Below, in pieces: positions 27,308-37,947 of a stretch of DNA of 64,000 nucleotides. Position 1 is the first letter of the stretch, and every line of letters starts with the position of its first letter. Below the pieces are notes generated by a model that worked only from the letters and a program-made list of their open reading frames with translations, made no database searches and was not told where the DNA came from. A program made the translations under genes and the position numbers. Source of the DNA: Abyssogena phaseoliformis symbiont OG214 (GTDB lineage: Bacteria > Pseudomonadota > Gammaproteobacteria > PS1 > Pseudothioglobaceae); assembly GCF_016592595.1 (NCBI RefSeq), contig NZ_AP012977.1, positions 434,001-498,000 of the forward strand, read 5' to 3'.

Positions 27308-29743
27308 ATGTCAACAACGCATCAAAATCAAGAAACATCCTGTTTTCATTGTGGTCTAAAATTTGATCAAAATAGTGATTTCCCAACACTCAAGGTCTTT
27401 GACAAAACACGTCATTTTTGTTGTACTGGGTGTTATAGTGTCTGCCAAATGGTTGTTGAATCTGGCTTGGAGGAGTACTATCGTTATCGTATTCTAAGCC
27501 AGTCCAAACCTGTTGATATTCCTGATTTTTTGATGCGATATCAAATTTATGACCAAGAAAGCATTCAAAAAAGTTTTGTCATCAGTGATGATGATTGGAA
27601 AGAGGCTTACTTATTATTAGAAAATATCCGCTGTCCTGCTTGTGTGTGGTTAAACGAAAAGCATCTACGCTCGCAAATAGGCATATTGGAAGTTTATATT
27701 GATGCCACTACTAACAAAGCACGTGTTAAATGGCAACCTAAGCTAATTAGCTTGAGTCAAATTCTACAATCTATTGCTGATATTGGTTATTTGGCACACC
27801 CTTATGATGCCAAGCATTCTCGTCAGCTAGAGCGTATAAAAAAACGCCGTAATATGGAAAAATTGTTATTTGCTGGGGTGATTGGCATGATGTTGATGCA
27901 ATTCTCTATTGCCACATATTTAGTAGATGTATTGGATGGTTATGGTGAGTTGCTTGATTGGGTTAAATGGGGGCGTTGGGGTGCGTTACTAGGAGGCTTG
28001 AGCTTGCTTATTTATCCTGCACAAGATTTTTGGATAGGTGCTTGGCAAGATTTACGTCGCATGCGAGTGGGTATGGATGTGCCGATTGCGTTAGGTTTGT
28101 CTGTAGCGTTTTTTGCCAGTTTACACAGTGTATTTAACAATCAAGGTGAGGTGTATTTTGACTCTATTGCCATGTTTGTGTTTTTTATTTTATTGGCACG
28201 GTTTTTAGAATTCAAGGCGCGAGAAAAATCAATTAGTAAGTTAGATCAGTTGAACATTGCCGTTGCACAAACTTGTGAGAAGTGGCATAAAAGTACGAAA
28301 ACTTGGGAAAAGACAGCCGTTATTGATTTAAAAGTGCAAGACCTGGTTAAAGTCAAGCCTGGTGAAACTGTGATGGCAGATGGGCATATTGTTACAGGTA
28401 AAAGTAGTTTTGATGAATCTTTATTAACAGGAGAGTCTAATTTAGTACAAAAAACTACAGGAGATAAAGTCATTGCTGGTTCGATTAATCACGATCAAAC
28501 CATAAAGCTGTCTATTACTCACACAGGTTCACAAACCTTACTGAGTCAAATTGGGAAAATCGCAACACGTGCACTAGAAGACAAGCCAGCAATAACATCA
28601 CGAATAGATTTTATTGCCAGTTGGTTTGTTTTAGGTGTATTAGTTGTGGCTGTATGTACAGCAACCTATTGGTTTTTACAAGGGGATGTGGCTTGGTTGG
28701 CACATACCATTTCAGTTTTAATTGTTACTTGCCCTTGTGCATTAGCACTAGCCACACCTATTGCCCTAATACTTGGCATGGCGCGTTTTACCAAACAGGG
28801 GATTTTGCCATTAAAAATGTCAACTTTAGAGGCCTTGGCAGACATTAATCAAGTGGCTTTTGACAAAACAGGCACGTTAACCACAGGTGATTTAAATGTA
28901 TTAAAGGTTGAATTGATAGGTGATGTTAGTAAGCAAGAGGTGATTAAACTTGCGCTTAGTTTGGCAAGCCATTCTGAGCATGTTGTGGCTCAGTCGTTAG
29001 TATCGTCATTTGATGTTATTAATTTGTATCCAGTTGCTTTGTTTGAAAATTCGCTAGGTTTAGGGGTTAAAGCAAAAATCAAAGGTGTGTGGTGGTATTT
29101 AGGGCGCTTGGATGACAAATACCAAGATGAGTTTGATTTATTAAAGTACCCCTCTAAAACCATTTCTGCTTTATCCAATAATAAAGGTGTGCAAGCTTTG
29201 TTCATACTTGAGGATAAAATTAGACCTCTGGCTAAAGAAACCATCAAGAAATTACAAAAAATGGATATTAAAAAGATGGCTATATTAAGTGGAGACAATG
29301 ATTTAAGCGTGCAAAAGGTTGCTCAAAGTTTGGGCATCAAAAAATATTTATCCACGTGCCTGCCAAATGATAAGCTAACTTGGCTACAAGCTGAACAAAA
29401 ACAAGGCGCACGTATTTTATTTGTTGGTGATGGCATTAATGATGCACCTATATTAGCAGGCGCAGACGTTTCGTTATCATTGTCTGGGGCGAGTGATATG
29501 GCTAATATTCATAGCGATTTTATTGTTCTGAATAATCGATTAGATGCTATTCCTAAGGCAATTAATTCATCAAAATTCATTAGAAAGATTATTCGCCAGA
29601 ATTTATTTTGGGCGCTGTCTTATAACATTATTGCCATTCCGCTTGCAGCGATTGGCTTAGTGCCACCTTGGCTAGCAGCAATTGGTATGTCTTTAAGTTC
29701 GTTATTGGTAGTATTGAATGCTTTACGATTGCAAAAAATATGA
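27308..29743 (+). CDS. Copper-translocating P1B-type ATPase, FixI/CcoI-like
   Basis: This 811-residue inner-membrane ATPase has an N-terminal Cys-rich region (CFHCG, CCTGC) and a metal-binding domain with RCPACVW. The membrane motif is CPCALALATP, the phosphorylation site DKTGTLTTGD and the hinge GDGINDAP. The N-terminal cluster is typical of FixI/CcoI, which exports Cu for cbb3 oxidase assembly. Here no ccoNOP, ccoG, ccoH or ccoS gene is next to it; the neighbour is a ba3-type oxidase, whose CuA/CuB it may supply. Confidence 0.92.
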   Translation: MSTTHQNQETSCFHCGLKFDQNSDFPTLKVFDKTRHFCCTGCYSVCQMVVESGLEEYYRYRILSQSKPVDIPDFLMRYQIYDQESIQKSFVISDDDWKEAYLLLENIRCPACVWLNEKHLRSQIGILEVYIDATTNKARVKWQPKLISLSQILQSIADIGYLAHPYDAKHSRQLERIKKRRNMEKLLFAGVIGMMLMQFSIATYLVDVLDGYGELLDWVKWGRWGALLGGLSLLIYPAQDFWIGAWQDLRRMRVGMDVPIALGLSVAFFASLHSVFNNQGEVYFDSIAMFVFFILLARFLEFKAREKSISKLDQLNIAVAQTCEKWHKSTKTWEKTAVIDLKVQDLVKVKPGETVMADGHIVTGKSSFDESLLTGESNLVQKTTGDKVIAGSINHDQTIKLSITHTGSQTLLSQIGKIATRALEDKPAITSRIDFIASWFVLGVLVVAVCTATYWFLQGDVAWLAHTISVLIVTCPCALALATPIALILGMARFTKQGILPLKMSTLEALADINQVAFDKTGTLTTGDLNVLKVELIGDVSKQEVIKLALSLASHSEHVVAQSLVSSFDVINLYPVALFENSLGLGVKAKIKGVWWYLGRLDDKYQDEFDLLKYPSKTISALSNNKGVQALFILEDKIRPLAKETIKKLQKMDIKKMAILSGDNDLSVQKVAQSLGIKKYLSTCLPNDKLTWLQAEQKQGARILFVGDGINDAPILAGADVSLSLSGASDMANIHSDFIVLNNRLDAIPKAINSSKFIRKIIRQNLFWALSYNIIAIPLAAIGLVPPWLAAIGMSLSSLLVVLNALRLQKI

Positions 29744-29815
29744 GGCCTTTGCATCATGATGAATAATCACCAAAATGACGGATTTTGTTAATCACTCATA
29801 ATGATGCAAAGGTCT
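29743..29815. repeat. Hairpin or MITE-like inverted repeat after the copper ATPase
   Basis: Twenty-base arms starting AGGCCTTTGCATCATGATGA match with two differences across a 33-base centre. The ATPase stop codon abuts the left arm. A T-rich stretch follows, so it may act as a terminator. The CCTTTGCAT end also resembles IS5-type terminal repeats, and a small non-autonomous element is possible. Confidence 0.55.
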
Positions 29816-29873
29816 TATAGTACTTTTTTTTGTTAATGATTGACTCACATTGTAAACTTTGAGCAAAAATTTA

Positions 29874-30324
29874 TTAAAATGAAAGTGTTAATTGAACCTT
29901 GACCATGCCAACTTTCATATGCTTTATGTTTGCTTGAGTGGCGAAAATACCATACTTACTTTTTAGATTTTGCAAGCCATTGAGTAGTTTCTCAAATACT
30001 ACTTCATTAATATTAATGATGCTCTTTTTATTTTGTATGATAAGCCCATTGAGCTTAATACCCTGTGACTTAAAAATCTGATTAATATATTGTTCTGTTT
30101 GCTGTTTAGATAGTGTTGGATGGTCTGGCAGTGAGGTTAACTTTTGTTTTGTTTGGTTGAGATAAGTTGAAAGGTTTTGTTCTGCATTTAAATCAAGCCG
30201 TAGTTGCGCATTATGTTGCTAAATAGGGGAAAAAAACAAAGATATATAAAAGAACAATAATCAATAAAACAGCCATTATGATTGCGCTATTTTTTTCGCG
30301 TGAGTTAAGAGCATGCCAATTCAT
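29874..30324 (-). pseudogene. gspM: GspM, type II secretion, frameshifted
   Basis: The ATG at 30324 gives MNWHALNSREKNSAI and one membrane anchor, then a stop. The adjoining frame completes a GspM-like periplasmic domain with LDLNAEQNLSTYLNQTK and a tail VQLTLSF. GspM is the small inner-membrane partner of GspL. Its start overlaps the gspL stop by four bases. It is the last gene of the operon. Confidence 0.75.
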
Positions 30325-31195
30325 TTTAAAGTTTGTATGGTTAGTTTTTGATTGTTAAAAATAACGTTAGCAGCTTGAGTGTTAGAGTGAAATTGCTTAG
30401 ACAATTCAGTTAAAAAATCATGACTATAAGCAGATTTTTGTTCAACGGCTGTTGATAATCTTTGTTTTGTTTACACGCGTATATTAACGATGCGCTTAAT
30501 GTTTGGAAATAGCATGCGGAATTGTTATTCGTTATTGTATTTTTGCTCTTCTAATTGTTTTTCAAGATGATGTTTATTCATGATTACTTGTGTGCTTGAA
30601 AGCGCTAGAGCAATTAATGTAACTAAGACAGGTATCCTCCAAGGTTGTAAATACTTAATTAAGTCGCTTTTAAGATTACCCACTAAAAGATTAATACTAT
30701 TTGCAGGATTGCAAACAATATCTGACGCCATTAGTTGAGACGACTTATTAAACAGCTGGTGGAATATATCTTTGGCAATACGCCCCCGGACCCCTTGAAA
30801 TTTTCCATTTCGATAGGTTATCATGCCTTCATGCTCAATATAGGTAGTACTTTTTTCATCAAAAGGCAGTAGCATAAAATCAGGTAAAACTGTAACACTA
30901 TTGCATTGAGCTTGTTACAACTTTTCTACCAAAGTATCAAGTATATTCTTATTGATAACAAGCACAGCCCATTGGTTAGGATGAGATGATTTTTTTGGAA
31001 AAAATGCGAGCGAATCAACATCATCAAGCAATTCAGGTTCTAATGCAAAGGGAATGGCTTTGCGCGCTTTAGCACTACTCATTTTGGGCAAAATGATTTG
31101 ATTGATTGACTATCAATGGCAATAATTGTATTTTTGTAAGATTTAGAAATCTGCTTAGAAAACTCCTTTGTTTTAGAATAGTAAATAATATTCAT
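30321..31195 (-). pseudogene. gspL: GspL, type II secretion, broken
   Basis: Pieces on the minus strand include KARKAIPFALEPELLDDVD, then MLLPFDEKSTTYIEHEGMI, a membrane segment and a C-terminal LSTAVEQKSAYSHDFLTEL. This is the GspL order of actin-like cytoplasmic domain, anchor and periplasmic domain. Frameshifts and stops interrupt it at several points, and the first part of the cytoplasmic domain is missing. GspL links the GspE ATPase to the pseudopilus. Confidence 0.75.
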
Positions 31196-31224
31196 TGAGA
31201 TTGGTATAGCTACGATTGATGACG

Positions 31225-32059
31225 CTTATTTTAGCACTTTTTCGGTGGAAAATTGTTTTAGCAATCAAAGAGGGTTATCATCCATTTTAATAGTTACTTC
31301 TAGTACAAAGTATTCACTTTTAGTGGACCTTAAAGCGCTTGGAAAGGTAGTGGTCATTCAATTGACTATTGGGCAATATTTTGCGTAATTTTTCCAGTGC
31401 TTTTTCAGGGCTAGAAAAAGGCCTTAAGGAAATTAACGTTTCAGCTGAATATTCAGCTGAATCAGGATGTAGACAAGATAAAATCTCTTTTCCAGCAGTG
31501 TTGCTGCTAATTTTAACACATGAGTCAGGGTATTCAAATAGGCTTTAACCTTGTAATAATCTTGCCTTTCAACGCCATTGATGTTTTTAAGCCCGCTGAT
31601 GTGTTCAAAGGGTTGAACATTGGGCAATAACTCAGTGATGTGTGTAAAAATCAAATCTGACATTCGTACCTGTTCTAATTGTGCGTTTAGGCGATTTAAA
31701 CACGGATAAAAAGCATTATCAAAAGTGATGTTATCAGGGTTATTAGTATTAACAATATTGTTAATACTAAGGGTTGCTTGCAAATCGGTGATTTTTCCGT
31801 GTACTGTGCCACCAAATACGGGGATGGGCGGTATTTCTGTTGCTCAGTCCTCATCAAGCGTATCTACTTTGGTGTTTTTATCATTAAGTAGGATAACTTT
31901 TGCCCAGCTTTCCATGGCGTAAACATAATTTAGCGCTTGTTGTTGAGTTTGTGTATATTTGCTGAGCTTAAAGTTTTCGTGTTGTTGTTTCCAGGCAAGT
32001 GTCACAATAATCATCATGCCAATCAGTACAATACCCCGTTGTTGATGAATATTATTCAT
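31225..32059 (-). pseudogene. gspK: GspK minor pseudopilin, broken
   Basis: The N-terminus MNNIHQQRGIVLIGMMIIVTLAW is a prepilin leader and hydrophobic helix. A second piece contains LQATLSINNIVNTNNPDN and a third LNINTASKEILSCLHPD, both typical of GspK. A final part contains KALEKLRKILPN. At least two frameshifts and a stop separate these. GspK caps the pseudopilus tip. Confidence 0.75.
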
Positions 32060-32547
32060 CAAGCGGTACCAATTTTTTAATCACACTCCAAGCTGGATGG
32101 CTAAATTTAATTTCAATGGTTTTTAGATGGGTATTACCTTTGTGCCAATTTTTATGCCATCTGTTGTTATTGCCCAATGCCTAAATACTACTATTACTGA
32201 TAAGCGTTAAATTAATAGAGATTCTCTTTGTTTGTAATGTCTTTACGGATTAATTTTTTTCCAAAAACTGAATAATTAAGCTTAAGCAGTTGCTCATTTT
32301 GAACGCTTTTTATGCTCAGTCCAGATCCGTCTAAAACAACAACTTGATTGTATATTTGGGTAATATCACGCTCAAGATGGTGTAATGTTTTTTGCAATTC
32401 AATGAGCTGTTTGTGATGAATTTTTTGAGCATTTTTCTGCTTGATAGAGGTGTTAAGTGCAGAGTAAGACAAAGTTGCAATTATGGAAAAAATCACAATG
32501 ATAATAAGCAACTCTATGAGTGTAAATCTGGTTTGCTTAGTGTTCAT
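32052..32547 (-). pseudogene. gspJ: GspJ minor pseudopilin, broken
   Basis: The ATG at 32547 opens the class III prepilin leader with FTLIELLIIIVIFSIIATL, followed by a helical stalk. The first frame ends at 32212. Traces of the C-terminus, ending VPLDE, continue to 32052 and overlap the gspK start. One or two frameshifts separate the parts. GspJ forms the tip complex with GspI and GspK. Confidence 0.75.
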
Positions 32548-33629
32548 TTTTGTATATTAAGCTCTAATCTTGATAAGGGATTTTTGTTGTTAAGTTGTGT
32601 TTTATCTTTAAAAACTGGTAAGGATACTTTAATGATATTGATGGTAAGGCACTTTGAGATTGTAAGGCTATTAAAAGTAGTACTACCCTCACGTACTTTT
32701 TCTGTTGCTATTAAAATAGATTGCTGCATTGGCAGATAGTTAAGCGCATTAGCAGTATTGGTTAATGCGACAAGAACAGGTGTGCCACTTTCGTGCAATA
32801 AGGCAAATGTACGAGAAAAGCGCACGGCATTGGCATTAATGAGTAAATAGCCAACAATAGGCATTTTTCCTAATAGTCGCTGCCATGAGCATTTAATTTT
32901 TTCTTGCTGAAAGGCTAATTTGGCGACTATGTATAGTGCGATTAACAATGTGATAATTAACTCTATCATTTTCAGAGAGAAAATCACTCGCTGCAATCAC
33001 GGTAATCGTGAGTGGTAGCAAAGCCTGATTAGCATCGTTAAACACGCTAACAATTTGTGGCACTACGAAAACCAATAAAGATACCACAACAGTAATAGCC
33101 ACCATACTAATCATGATGGGATAAATTAAAGCAACAGAAATTTTCTTTTTAAACTTTTCTTGATTTTGAATTTCATTGGCAAGCTTGTCAAGCACTTGCC
33201 CTAACTTACCTGTATGTTCACCCGCCTTAACATTGGAAATAAAATATAGAGGCAATTCTTTGGCGTTAAATGCTAAAGATTCTGCCAGGCTTTTTCCTTC
33301 AACAACAGAAGAGCGTATTTGCCTAATAACCTTTCTGATGTGTTTTTTGCTACTTTGTTCCCAATGGTTTTTAATGCTTCGTCAATGGGCATTGCCGCTT
33401 GTAATAATGAGGTAAGTTGGCGGGTGATAATGGCCGTATCAGCAATGCTTAATCTAGGTTCAAGCCAAGATTTTATTTGGCTTGGTTTGCGCCTACTTTG
33501 TCTGACTTCTAATACAGTGAGCTGCTGGCTTTGTAATTGTTGGCGGGCAGATTTTTCAGTGTCGCTTTCAATAAAGCCTGCACTTTGTTTGCCATTAACA
33601 TCAATAGCTTTGTATTCAAAAACACTCAT
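32544..33629 (-). pseudogene. gspF: GspF truncated and fused to a GspI tail
   Basis: Three frames together give the GspF N-terminal half ([35 protein letters not shown]), its membrane segments (ISVALIYPIMISMVAITVV) and the start of the second half (FSRTFALLHESGTPVLVAL). It then stops resembling GspF after VREGSTTF, about 130 residues early. The remaining residues, ending in SRLELNIQK, look like the end of GspI. A deletion of roughly 1.5 kb would have removed the end of gspF, gspG, gspH and most of gspI. Confidence 0.75.
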
Positions 33630-35045
33630 ATTGACACAACTCTAATGGCTTCATCAAGGCTGGTATCAACACTTAATACTAATTGTTTGGCCTGCTCAAG
33701 CAAGGTTGAATGAGCACCAGTAGCATTTAGAATTTGTGCTTTTCTGGCTTGGTTGTGAATGAGTATTTTTATGTCTTCGTTAATGGTTAACAACTCATGC
33801 AACCTGTTACGCCCCTGATATCCAGTGTGATTGCAATTATCACAACCCATTGTTTGATAAATAACACCAGGTTTGTTAATGTTTAATTTTTGTTGTTCTT
33901 TTGTGTCAGTTGTGTGTGCTTGTTTGCATTTGTGACACAAGGTCCGAATCAAGCGTTGTGCCAATACGCCACTCAGACTAGAAGAAAGCAAAAACGACTC
34001 CACACCCATATCTCGCAGGCGTGTAATTGCACCAACTGCGGTGTTAGTATGTAAGGTTGAAAATACAAAATGACCAGTTAAACTGGCTTGTACTGCAATT
34101 TGAGCAGTTTCATTGTCACGTATTTCACCCACCATGACAATATCAGGATCTTGCCTAAGAATAGCGCGCAAGCCTTTGGCAAAAGTCATGTTGACTTTGT
34201 TGTTAATTTGCGTTTGATTAATACCATCAATAAAGTATTCAATTGGAATGGTGATATTAAGCTCAGTATTATTCAACTCAGTTAGAGCTGCATACAGTGT
34301 GGTTGTTTTTCCAGAGCCGTAGGCCCTGTGACTAATAAAATACCACGAGGTTTGTGTATTAAAGTCTGTATAGCATTATAGGTGGAATCTAACATACCTA
34401 GTTGCTTAAGTTGCAAACGTCCTGCTTGTTTATCAAGTAGGCGTAATACTTTTCTCCATGACCAGAAGGAATAGTGGAAACACGCATATCCACAGCTCTA
34501 CCACCTAACTGAATGGCAATGCACCTATCTTGTGGCAGGCGTTTCTCAGTAATATCTAGTTTTGCCATGATTTTAATTCGAGATACCAGTAGAGGGGCAG
34601 TTTTTGCACTGGGTTCTAATACTTGCTTAAGTGTGCCATTGGTGCGAATACGAACACGATCTTCATAGGACTCTATATGAATATCAGACGCTTCTTCCAA
34701 AATAGCTTGTGCAAATAATGCATTCAGTAGGCGAATAATGGGCGCTTCATCATCACTATTAAGCAACTCCATTGCTAAGACATCTAAGGCATCATCACTT
34801 TCTGCATTGTCTTGAAAATGGTCTAAGTTTTGTGCAGAGCTAAATTCATAGCATTGCTGGATTTTTTGTCTTAGTTGTTCTTGCGCGGTGTTTTTTAGTT
34901 GGTAGTTACCAAATTTTCGTTGTATTTCTGACAAAACATGAGTCTCAGGCAGTTGGCGGTAATTTAATATTTGTTGATTTTCTTCATTTTCAAGCAAAGT
35001 TGAAAATTTCTTTGCAAATGAAAAAGGCAACAAAGCATTACTCAT
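33626..35045 (-). pseudogene. gspE: GspE secretion ATPase, frameshifted in the Walker A motif
   Basis: The N-terminal piece (34398-35045) has the GspE N domain and EASDIHIESYEDRVRIRTNG. The C-terminal piece (33626-34276) has the Walker B region [15 protein letters not shown] and a four-cysteine zinc site (CHKC, CDNC). Between them the reading breaks at VTGPT, then [11 protein letters not shown]: one G is missing inside Walker A near 34318. Another shift lies near 34440. GspE powers pseudopilus assembly. Confidence 0.85.
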
Positions 35046-36917
35046 CGTACGTTATCCACGGGTACAATTCTTCTATTGATTGTGCTTTAATGGCATTTGT
35101 CACAGTAGATACTTGAGGTTTTATTGGATTTTCCAATGGTTGTTCTTCCTTTGGAGGTTTAATGGGTAATTCTATGTCGTTTAGCAATTGTTGTGCATAG
35201 ATATATTTGTATTTTTCCATGCCGATACTATCAGCAACCAGCTGGTCTGTTAGGATGGTTGGGTGAATAAAAATTAATAAATTCCTTTTAACTTTTTTCT
35301 TACTGGAGTATTTAAATAAATGACCCAAGATGGGTATATCGCCTAGTAAGGGTGCACTAGATTGAGAGCTATTTATGGTGTCATCTATTAGCCCTACAAA
35401 AACCAATATTTTTTTATTAGCAACCATAACAGAGGTTTTTATGGTTCTTTTTGAGGTAACCAAATCAGATGCACCACCTTGCGAGGTAACTTTAGATATC
35501 TCTTGTTCTATATCAAGTTTAATAGTATCATCATCATTAATTTGCGGCTTGACTTTTAACTTAATACCAACATCTTTGCGCTCATAATTTTGAAAAGGAT
35601 TTGAATTGCCATCAACAATTTGTTTATTGGTAATAAAAGGCACTTTCTCGCCAACTAAAATAGCTGCCTCTTCATTATCAATGGTAACAATTGAGGGCGT
35701 AGAAAGGATATTAACATTTCCTTGTTGATTAAGCGCTGTTAAAACTGCACTAAATCCTTTTTTAGTTGTTGAGTTGTGCTTCCCAACACCTATGGTGGCA
35801 CCTTTGCCAATGATGGGTGTTGTATTAGTTAGCACGGTTGACAAGGAGCCGGTAAAGTCAATCAGTCCAATTCCGTTAGCACTAGAAGAGGCCCATTGAA
35901 TGCCCAACTCTTTTGTATTGTCCAAACTCACCTCAGCAATAATGACTTCTATTAAAACTTATGCACGACGAATGTCTAATTTGCTAATAACGCTTTTAAT
36001 GTTATTAGAGATAGCATTAGGTGCAGTGATAATAGAGTTGGCTGCACCATCTGTATGAATATTGATCGTTTGTTTTGTGCTTTTTTTATCTTTGTCTATC
36101 AACTGCTTACCAATACTTTGTAGTACTAGTAGTATGTTCTTTGCGTTTGCGTATTTTAAATATATAACGAGAGTATCACCATCTTTACCAGGTTTTTTAT
36201 CCGACTCTTTAACCAAAAATCGCACTTTAAGCCGCTTTGCAGGTGCACCATTAACAATCAATTGATTGTTATTTTTTATCAATGACTATGGTGAGTGGAT
36301 TGGCCGCTTGTTTTGTATTATTAGGCAGTAATGATTTAATAATTTTTGCCACTTCATCAGCTGATGCATTAATCAAAGGCATCAATTCATAGTCGTCATC
36401 AATTTCTGTACCAAGTTGGTTAATAATATCTTTTAAGCGTATTAGGTTAGCTCGTGTGTCTATCACCACAATGGTATTAGAAGGTGTATAAGCAGCAAGA
36501 TGTCCGTACTTAGAGACAATAGGTTGCAAAATAGCAATTATTTAGCTGGCAACAACGTTTTTAATGGGAATGGCCGTTGTAATAATACTATCGTTAGCCA
36601 TACTAGATATTTGTGTAGAATTATTCTTGGTATTGGCTTGTGGTAAAATTTTAGAAAACTCCTCACCCTCAACCACAATATAGCCATGCGCTTGTAAAAT
36701 AGATAAAAACAAATGATAAAACTCATCATTGTCAATTTCTGTTGTGCTCACAACATTAACCCTACCTTTAACCCCAGGGTCGATAATAAAGTTTTTTCCA
36801 GTCACTTCAGAGACTGTATTAATCAAAGTCACCAGTTCCATGTTTTTTAAATTAAGCATAAGTGCATTAGCAGACAAAGCGATAAAAAAGATGATGAAGT
36901 TAATAAATATTTTTTTT
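35038..36917 (-). pseudogene. gspD: GspD secretin, broken in several places
   Basis: Fragments give a signal region, N domains (LVTLINTVSEVTGKNFIIDP, ADEVAKIIKSLLPN) and the secretin domain (VLTALNQQGNVNILSTPS, VGEKVPFITN, LLIFIHPTIL). One stop lies where secretins have DIRRAQVLIE: here a TAA replaces CAA, a C to T change. An extra A in the run after the ATG at 36917 shifts the leader. GspD forms the outer-membrane pore. Confidence 0.85.
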
Positions 36918-37788
36918 CATGAGTTTATTGATTTGATAAAGTTTTTTAATTTAAATTGACGGCATAGAAAATGCTTGTGTTTATTACACTCAATAACAAG
37001 GTCAAAGTGTTGCTTATTAAGCTCTTTTCTTAATGCTACAAGCATTTAAAATTAGCTGTTGAGTTTCAATATGGTTAATGCTTAGAATAACGCCGCCTGA
37101 TTGTAATCCAATCTCTTTAAATAAAGCCCTTTCTTTACCAGAGCGGATAACAAACCCATACAAATTATCATTTTTGTAATTTGGCTCAATAGAGACAGCA
37201 GACAGCATTTTTTTCGGACTACTGGTGAGTTTTTTAACTTTAATTTGTTCGAGCGTTTAATTTTTGATAGTGATTTCACTGCCTTTTTAGCCACTATTTT
37301 TTTACTTGATTTTTTAGCTAAACGCGCTATTTCTGTCCCTATTTTGTATTTTATACTTAATTTTTCATCATGACTATCATGATTAAGAATGATGTATTTT
37401 GAATAAATTTCTTTAACCTTGGTTGACGAATTAATCACATCATATATTTTATAAATTTTCGCTTTATTATTTTGTTTAATAATTGCTAAAGAGTACCCTT
37501 GTTAGTTTAGAATGCCCATCAGAGTTAGATTTAAGCGGGTTTTTTTAACACGCTTGTGGGCTTTTTGAGTGGGTGAGTTGAACTTACCAAATAAATTTTT
37601 AGGTAAATTTAATATTGAATGACTATTTTTTGACTGATCAATTCGTTAGCAAAAGGCTTAATGGATATGTCCTGTTGTAAAAACTGTTGCATCAGTTTTA
37701 AAGTTATGAATGCTACCAAAACAAGCAAAGCAAAGGTACTCAATAGTGTAATTCTGCCATTAACTTCTTGATAACTTTGCACTTGCAT
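36914..37788 (-). pseudogene. gspC: GspC, type II secretion, broken
   Basis: From the ATG at 37788 come a short cytoplasmic start and a membrane anchor (ITLLSTFALLVLVAFITLK). The middle is degraded with a very lysine-rich, shifted region. The C-terminal PDZ-like part has NLYGFVIRSGKERALFKEIG and ILSINHIE. The tail overlaps the gspD ATG by four bases. GspC links the inner-membrane platform to the secretin. It is the first gene of the operon. Confidence 0.75.
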
Positions 37789-37947
37789 TAACTTTTTCTA
37801 CATTTTGTCACAATTTAGACGTTCAAGTATAATGCGTTTATTGTTTAATATAGCCTAAATTTCTAGCAATTCAAAATTATAAACACATATAGCTTTTGTT
37901 TTTTATGATAGAATTCCTTTAACTTATTCAAACACCTAGGAGCATCC
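37789..37947. other. Intergenic region between gspC and the RHS gene
   Basis: This 160-base AT-rich divergent spacer should hold the promoters of the gsp operon and the RHS-type gene. An AGGAG ribosome site lies at 37939-37943 ahead of the RHS start. No other feature is seen. Confidence 0.5.
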
